Under the pieces are notes generated by a model. The model made no database searches. It saw only the letters and a list, made by a program, of their open reading frames with translations, and had not been told where the DNA came from. A stretch of 61,509 bases of DNA, from positions 1 to 61,509 of the forward strand of contig JAPPBY010000027.1 of assembly GCA_026702615.1 (NCBI GenBank), given 5' to 3'. The DNA comes from Chloroflexota bacterium (lineage in GTDB: Bacteria > Chloroflexota > Dehalococcoidia > Tepidiformales > Tepidiformaceae). A program made the position numbers and the translations under genes. This document shows, in pieces, positions 58,553-61,509 of this stretch (its first letter is position 1; the number at the start of each line of letters is the position of its first letter).

Positions 58553-59287
58553 TTACAGGTACTGCCGTGCGATCACGACGACTGCGGTGCTCACCCCGGC
58601 CACGACGAGGTATTCGGCGATGGTCGAGGGCTTCAGGTCGTCGTCGAGCAGGTGGTGGACCAGCCCGGTCGCGACGTAGAACCCGATGATCATGAGCGCG
58701 CCCGTCAGCAGGTCGTCGAGCGGGAAGTAGTAGAGCGCGATGCGCAGCTCGGCCAGTGAGATGCCGATCGCCAGCGCGGCCAGCAGGGATGATGCGCCCC
58801 GCCCCCGGCTCTCGCGCAGCAGGTCGAGCGCCAGCGCGAAACTCAGCGCCCCGACGGCCGCTGCCGATGCGGGCAGGTTCAGGTCGTGCGTGAAGAACAC
58901 CGTGAAGAGCGCCAGTGCGACCAGGTACGTGACCACCGCCAGCACGAGCCGCATCGGCCCGAAAAGCGGCCGGCTCGGCGAGACCGCGTGGTACTCCGCG
59001 TACAGCATCAGGCCGGTCGCGGCGCCCGCCGCCAGCCCCGCCGCCAGCCTTGCGTACCCGCTGACCGCCTCGTCGATGAAGAGCCCCGCGCCGAGCACCC
59101 CCAGCAGGGGCAGCAGCGCGTAGCTCAGGGAGCCGAAGGGGCTTCCGCGCCAGTCGGGGTGGGAGCGCACGGCGCTCTCGACGCCCGCGGCCGCGATGAG
59201 CGCCGTAAGGGCCAGGATCCAGTGCTGCTCAGGCCGGAAGTTGAGGTAGGCGGCGAGGCCCGCCATCGCGAGTCCACCGAGCACCAC
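58553..59287 (-). CDS. Multi-span membrane protein, unknown
   Basis: A 244-residue membrane protein with about seven hydrophobic segments (LDLLRESRGRG lies in a loop). No family I can name. GTG 59287 is proposed, but the frame is open upstream with a plausible CTG. It is followed within three bases by xth, and preceded by the amidohydrolase gene, 63 bases away. No function can be assigned. Confidence 0.65.
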   Translation of the reverse strand: MVLGGLAMAGLAAYLNFRPEQHWILALTALIAAAGVESAVRSHPDWRGSPFGSLSYALLPLLGVLGAGLFIDEAVSGYARLAAGLAAGAATGLMLYAEYHAVSPSRPLFGPMRLVLAVVTYLVALALFTVFFTHDLNLPASAAAVGALSFALALDLLRESRGRGASSLLAALAIGISLAELRIALYYFPLDDLLTGALMIIGFYVATGLVHHLLDDDLKPSTIAEYLVVAGVSTAVVVIARQYL

Positions 59288-59350
59288 GGCGCGGCCCGTC
59301 GCGGTCAGGCTGGGGATTGGTGGCTCGGCCCGGGCTTCCGCTTCCAGCGC

Positions 59351-60232
59351 CTACTCCTCCGCGAGCGTGGGCTCCTCGAACCCGTAAATCTCCGCCGCGT
59401 TTCGCCACCACAGGCGCTCGCGGTCCGACTCCGACAGCTCTAGCTGGTCGTAGATCGCCTCGAAGCGGTCGATGTGCTCGCGGATGTCGTCCATGCCGCA
59501 GTCCGAGCCGAACACCAGCTTCTCGATGCCGATCTCGCCCCCGATTAGTCCGAGCTCGACCGCGTGCCGCTCGATCGTCTCGCCGCCGCTCATGTCGAGG
59601 GAGACGTTCGGCCGCCAGCGCGCGATGGAAGTCGCGTACTCGTAGTTGCCCTGGTTTCCGAGGTGCGCGCCGATGATGCGCAGGTCGGGGAAGCGCTGCG
59701 CGATCGTGTCCAGGTGGACCGGCGACATGCGCTCCGCGGAGACATCGCGCATCGGCCAGCGGCCGCGCATCTCCTGCATGCGGCGGAAGGTCGCGGCCGC
59801 CGCCGGGTCCCTCCGCGGATGCGTGACCGAATAGTCGATGCCCCCGCCGATGACGCCCAGGTGGAACAGGACCGGCATCCCCAGCCGGTCGGCTGCCGCG
59901 TAGGTGGGCAGGTAGTCCGGCTCGTCGTAGCGGCGCGCCACGCCGATCAGCTTCAGCCCTCGGTACCCCATCGCGTGGAGCTCCCCGACCTCATCCCGGC
60001 CGATCACCTCCGGGTCGATCATCGCCACCGGCACGAACAGGTCCGGGTACTCCTGCAGGATCTCGATGCCGCGCTCGTAGGTCGGCCCGAAGCGCCCGCC
60101 CGTCAGGACGCAGGCCTTCGTGATCCCGGCAGCCGTCGCCACTTCGGCGAGGCGCTCGATAATCGGCGCCGGGTCGGCGTCGGGCTTCTCCCAGTCGCGC
60201 GGGAAGTGGATGTGAACGTCGAAGATCTTCAT
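59351..60232 (-). CDS. Amidohydrolase 2 family protein
   Basis: A 293-residue amidohydrolase-2 (ACMSD-like) metal enzyme. HIH near the start (DVHIHF), a central GMPVLFHLGV His, IIGAHLG and the FGSDCGMD Asp are the typical metal-site set. Members hydrolyse or decarboxylate cyclic or aromatic acids. ATG 60232; TACACT lies about 28 bases upstream. Confidence 0.9.
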   Translation of the reverse strand: MKIFDVHIHFPRDWEKPDADPAPIIERLAEVATAAGITKACVLTGGRFGPTYERGIEILQEYPDLFVPVAMIDPEVIGRDEVGELHAMGYRGLKLIGVARRYDEPDYLPTYAAADRLGMPVLFHLGVIGGGIDYSVTHPRRDPAAAATFRRMQEMRGRWPMRDVSAERMSPVHLDTIAQRFPDLRIIGAHLGNQGNYEYATSIARWRPNVSLDMSGGETIERHAVELGLIGGEIGIEKLVFGSDCGMDDIREHIDRFEAIYDQLELSESDRERLWWRNAAEIYGFEEPTLAEE

Positions 60233-60260
60233 CTTGGGGCCGCAGGATCGCGCTTGCCAG

Positions 60261-60266
60261 AGTGTA
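60261..60266 (-). promoter_or_regulatory. Candidate -10 (TACACT) for amidohydrolase gene
   Basis: TACACT on the minus strand, 28 bases before ATG 60232, in the 67-base gap after the LLM gene. No -35 seen. Confidence 0.35.
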
Positions 60267-60299
60267 GCACGAGGGCGGTTTCGCCCCTGCTCGCCGTGC

Positions 60300-61142
60300 C
60301 TACAGCAAGCGCTCGGCGAACGCTTCGAGCGCGGGGATGGCGTCCCGGGACGACCGCCACAGCGTCACGACGATGCGGTTCACCCCCGCCTCCACCAGCG
60401 CCTCGACCTCGTCCCGCGTGATCGAAGGCGAGCCGTTCACGGTCACGTCGAACGGCTCACCGGCGCGGCCGTACTGCTCCCGCAGTTCCGTCAGCTTCGC
60501 GACGTGCTCGCGGGCGCTTTCGGGCGTGTGCCGGAGCGCGTACCACCCGTCGCCCAGACGCGCGGCGCGGCGCAGGGCTGCGGGCGTCTCGCCCCCCACG
60601 AGGATGGGCGGGTGCGGCTTCTGGAAGGGCTTCGGCTCGAACGCTGCTGGGCCGAGGTCGTAGTGCTTGCCGTGGAACTCGGGCTCCGGTTCCGTCCAGA
60701 GCGCCCGCAGCACGGCGATGCACTCGTCCATGCGCGCCCCTCGCGTGTGGAAGTCGAGCCCGACCATTTCGAACTCCTCCTCCAGCCAGCCCGCGCCCAC
60801 GCCGAAGATGACGCGCCCCCGCGTCAGGTAGTCGAGGTCGGCCACCGTCTTCGCGGTCGACACGGGGTCGCGCAGGGGCAGGATGAAGACGGCGGTCCCG
60901 AACCGGATCGTCGTCGTGTGCGAGGCGATGTAGGTGAATACCGTGAGCCCGTCCATGAAGGGCCAGCGCGGTTCGAGCGGCGCCTGCCCGTCCTCCGCGT
61001 AGGGGTAGGTCGAGGGCATCTCGGTCGGAAAGATGAGGTGGTCCGGGCGCCAGAGGGACTCGAAGCCCAGCTCCTCCGCCTTCTGCGCCGCCGCGATCAG
61101 CGCCTCGCCCCGGATGCCGTGAATGACCGTGCCGAATTTCAT
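60300..61142 (-). CDS. LLM class F420-dependent-type oxidoreductase
   Basis: A 280-residue luciferase-like barrel protein: KFGTVIHGIRG, EELGFESLWRPDHL, IRFGTAVFILPLRDP, GRVIFGVGAGWLEEEF and GARMDECIAVLRALWT are hallmarks of TIGR03619-like F420-dependent LLM proteins. ATG 61142 overlaps the stop of the upstream thiolase-like gene (ATGA). Substrate unknown, though the neighbours suggest acyl-CoA or ketone oxidation. Confidence 0.9.
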   Translation of the reverse strand: MKFGTVIHGIRGEALIAAAQKAEELGFESLWRPDHLIFPTEMPSTYPYAEDGQAPLEPRWPFMDGLTVFTYIASHTTTIRFGTAVFILPLRDPVSTAKTVADLDYLTRGRVIFGVGAGWLEEEFEMVGLDFHTRGARMDECIAVLRALWTEPEPEFHGKHYDLGPAAFEPKPFQKPHPPILVGGETPAALRRAARLGDGWYALRHTPESAREHVAKLTELREQYGRAGEPFDVTVNGSPSITRDEVEALVEAGVNRIVVTLWRSSRDAIPALEAFAERLL

Positions 61143-61509
61143 GCCCGCGCCTCCCTGCTGAAGATGAGCCCGCCGCTGGCGAGCGTCCCCGCCCCCACTG
61201 TCGCGACGGTGTGAGCCGCGCCCTCAATCTGGCGCGCTTCCGCCCGCCCGGTCACCTGCAACACTGCTTCGCTGATCTGGGCCATCCCGTGCAGGCGCCC
61301 CTCGCCCAGCGAGCAGCCCGACGTGTTCACCGGCAGCTCGCCATCGAGCGCCGTCGCCCCGGAGGCGATGTAGCTCGCGGCCTCTCCCCGCCCCACGAAC
61401 CCCAGCGCCTCCAGCCACACGTAGAGGAAGATGCTGAACCCGTCGTACAGCATGGCCACGTCGATGTCGGCCGGCCCGAGGCCCGCCGACTCCCACAGCT
61501 TCTCCCCCA
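61139..61509 (-). CDS. Thiolase-like protein, C-terminal part (runs off window)
   Basis: About 120 C-terminal residues of a thiolase-superfamily protein; the 5' end lies beyond 61509. Landmarks DVAMLYDGFSIFLYVWLEALG, GELPVNTSGCSLGEGRLHG and AAHTVATVGAG match the CoA-thiolase-like C-terminal domain. The NTSG Cys loop differs from the GNGG of the first thiolase-like gene. It is coupled to the LLM gene. Confidence 0.85.
   Translation of the reverse strand, partial: GEKLWESAGLGPADIDVAMLYDGFSIFLYVWLEALGFVGRGEAASYIASGATALDGELPVNTSGCSLGEGRLHGMAQISEAVLQVTGRAEARQIEGAAHTVATVGAGTLASGGLIFSREARA

Overview
The window is GC-rich bacterial chromosome, about 61.5 kb, almost fully coding, with many ATGA/GTGA stop-start overlaps and no gene-free gap above 300 bases. 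The gene set (class II ribonucleotide reductase, menaquinone and heme A synthesis, several luciferase-like/F420-type oxidoreductases, SDR and thiolase/DUF35 genes, Pro/Thr-rich lipoproteins) points to a free-living, probably aerobic member of the Chloroflexota, perhaps Dehalococcoidia-related. That placement is inferred from content and style; no marker-gene tree was possible. No CRISPR array, insertion sequence, prophage or origin was seen.

Layout. 1-6.2 kb: a very large FtsX/MacB-type permease, an SDR, then a convergent thiolase-like/DUF35/VOC operon. 6.2-16.4 kb: an MBL hydrolase diverging from an arginine cluster (argC-argJ-argB-argD-small membrane protein-argG), two uncharacterised small genes and leuS. 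16.4-21.8 kb (minus strand): yggS-proC-yggT, and nrdR-nrdJ with a pair of NrdR-box-like sites ahead of nrdR. 21.8-24.1 kb: a peptide-type ABC binding lipoprotein and an O6-alkylguanine-DNA alkyltransferase. 24.2-31.6 kb: a tight six-gene menaquinone operon menF-menD-menH-menB-menC-menE. 31.6-42.2 kb: accessory enzymes, two MFS transporters, a PEP-mobile-domain protein, an SDR, a large lipoprotein with fourteen Cys-paired RCC1-like repeats and a VanZ-like protein. 42.3-46.3 kb: D-aminoacylase-type amidohydrolase, Rid-family protein, cytochrome P450. 46.3-50.2 kb: NYN-domain protein, an AlkZ-like glycosylase coupled to an FAD oxidoreductase, and an exported protein with a 195-bp tandem repeat. 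50.2-61.5 kb: ctaA-ctaB, sirtuin, nitroreductase, LLM enzyme, a higBA module, a LysM-nuclease-excalibur lipoprotein, tRNA-Pro(GGG), MFS, exonuclease III, amidohydrolase, LLM enzyme and the C-terminal end of a second thiolase-like gene.

How the genes work together. argCJBDG covers most of the route from N-acetylglutamate to argininosuccinate; argJ recycles the acetyl group, and argH, argF and carAB are not here. menFDHBCE converts chorismate to naphthoate precursors but lacks menA and menG. ctaA/ctaB supply heme A for an aa3-type oxidase, consistent with a menaquinone-based respiratory chain. NrdJ makes dNTPs with adenosylcobalamin, and NrdR probably controls the locus.

Two cross-cutting signals stand out. 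First, at about a dozen gene starts a -10-like hexamer (TAGGCT, TAGAAT, TATAGT, GACAAT and similar) sits only 5-9 bases before the start codon with no Shine-Dalgarno, which implies leaderless transcripts. Second, there are several small regulatory arrangements: a leaderless 19-codon ORF coupled to a tail-anchored protein gene, a possible leuS leader, an AUA-start candidate at the AlkZ gene, a possible ~58-nt small RNA near 46.3 kb, and a higBA operator lying inside its promoter.
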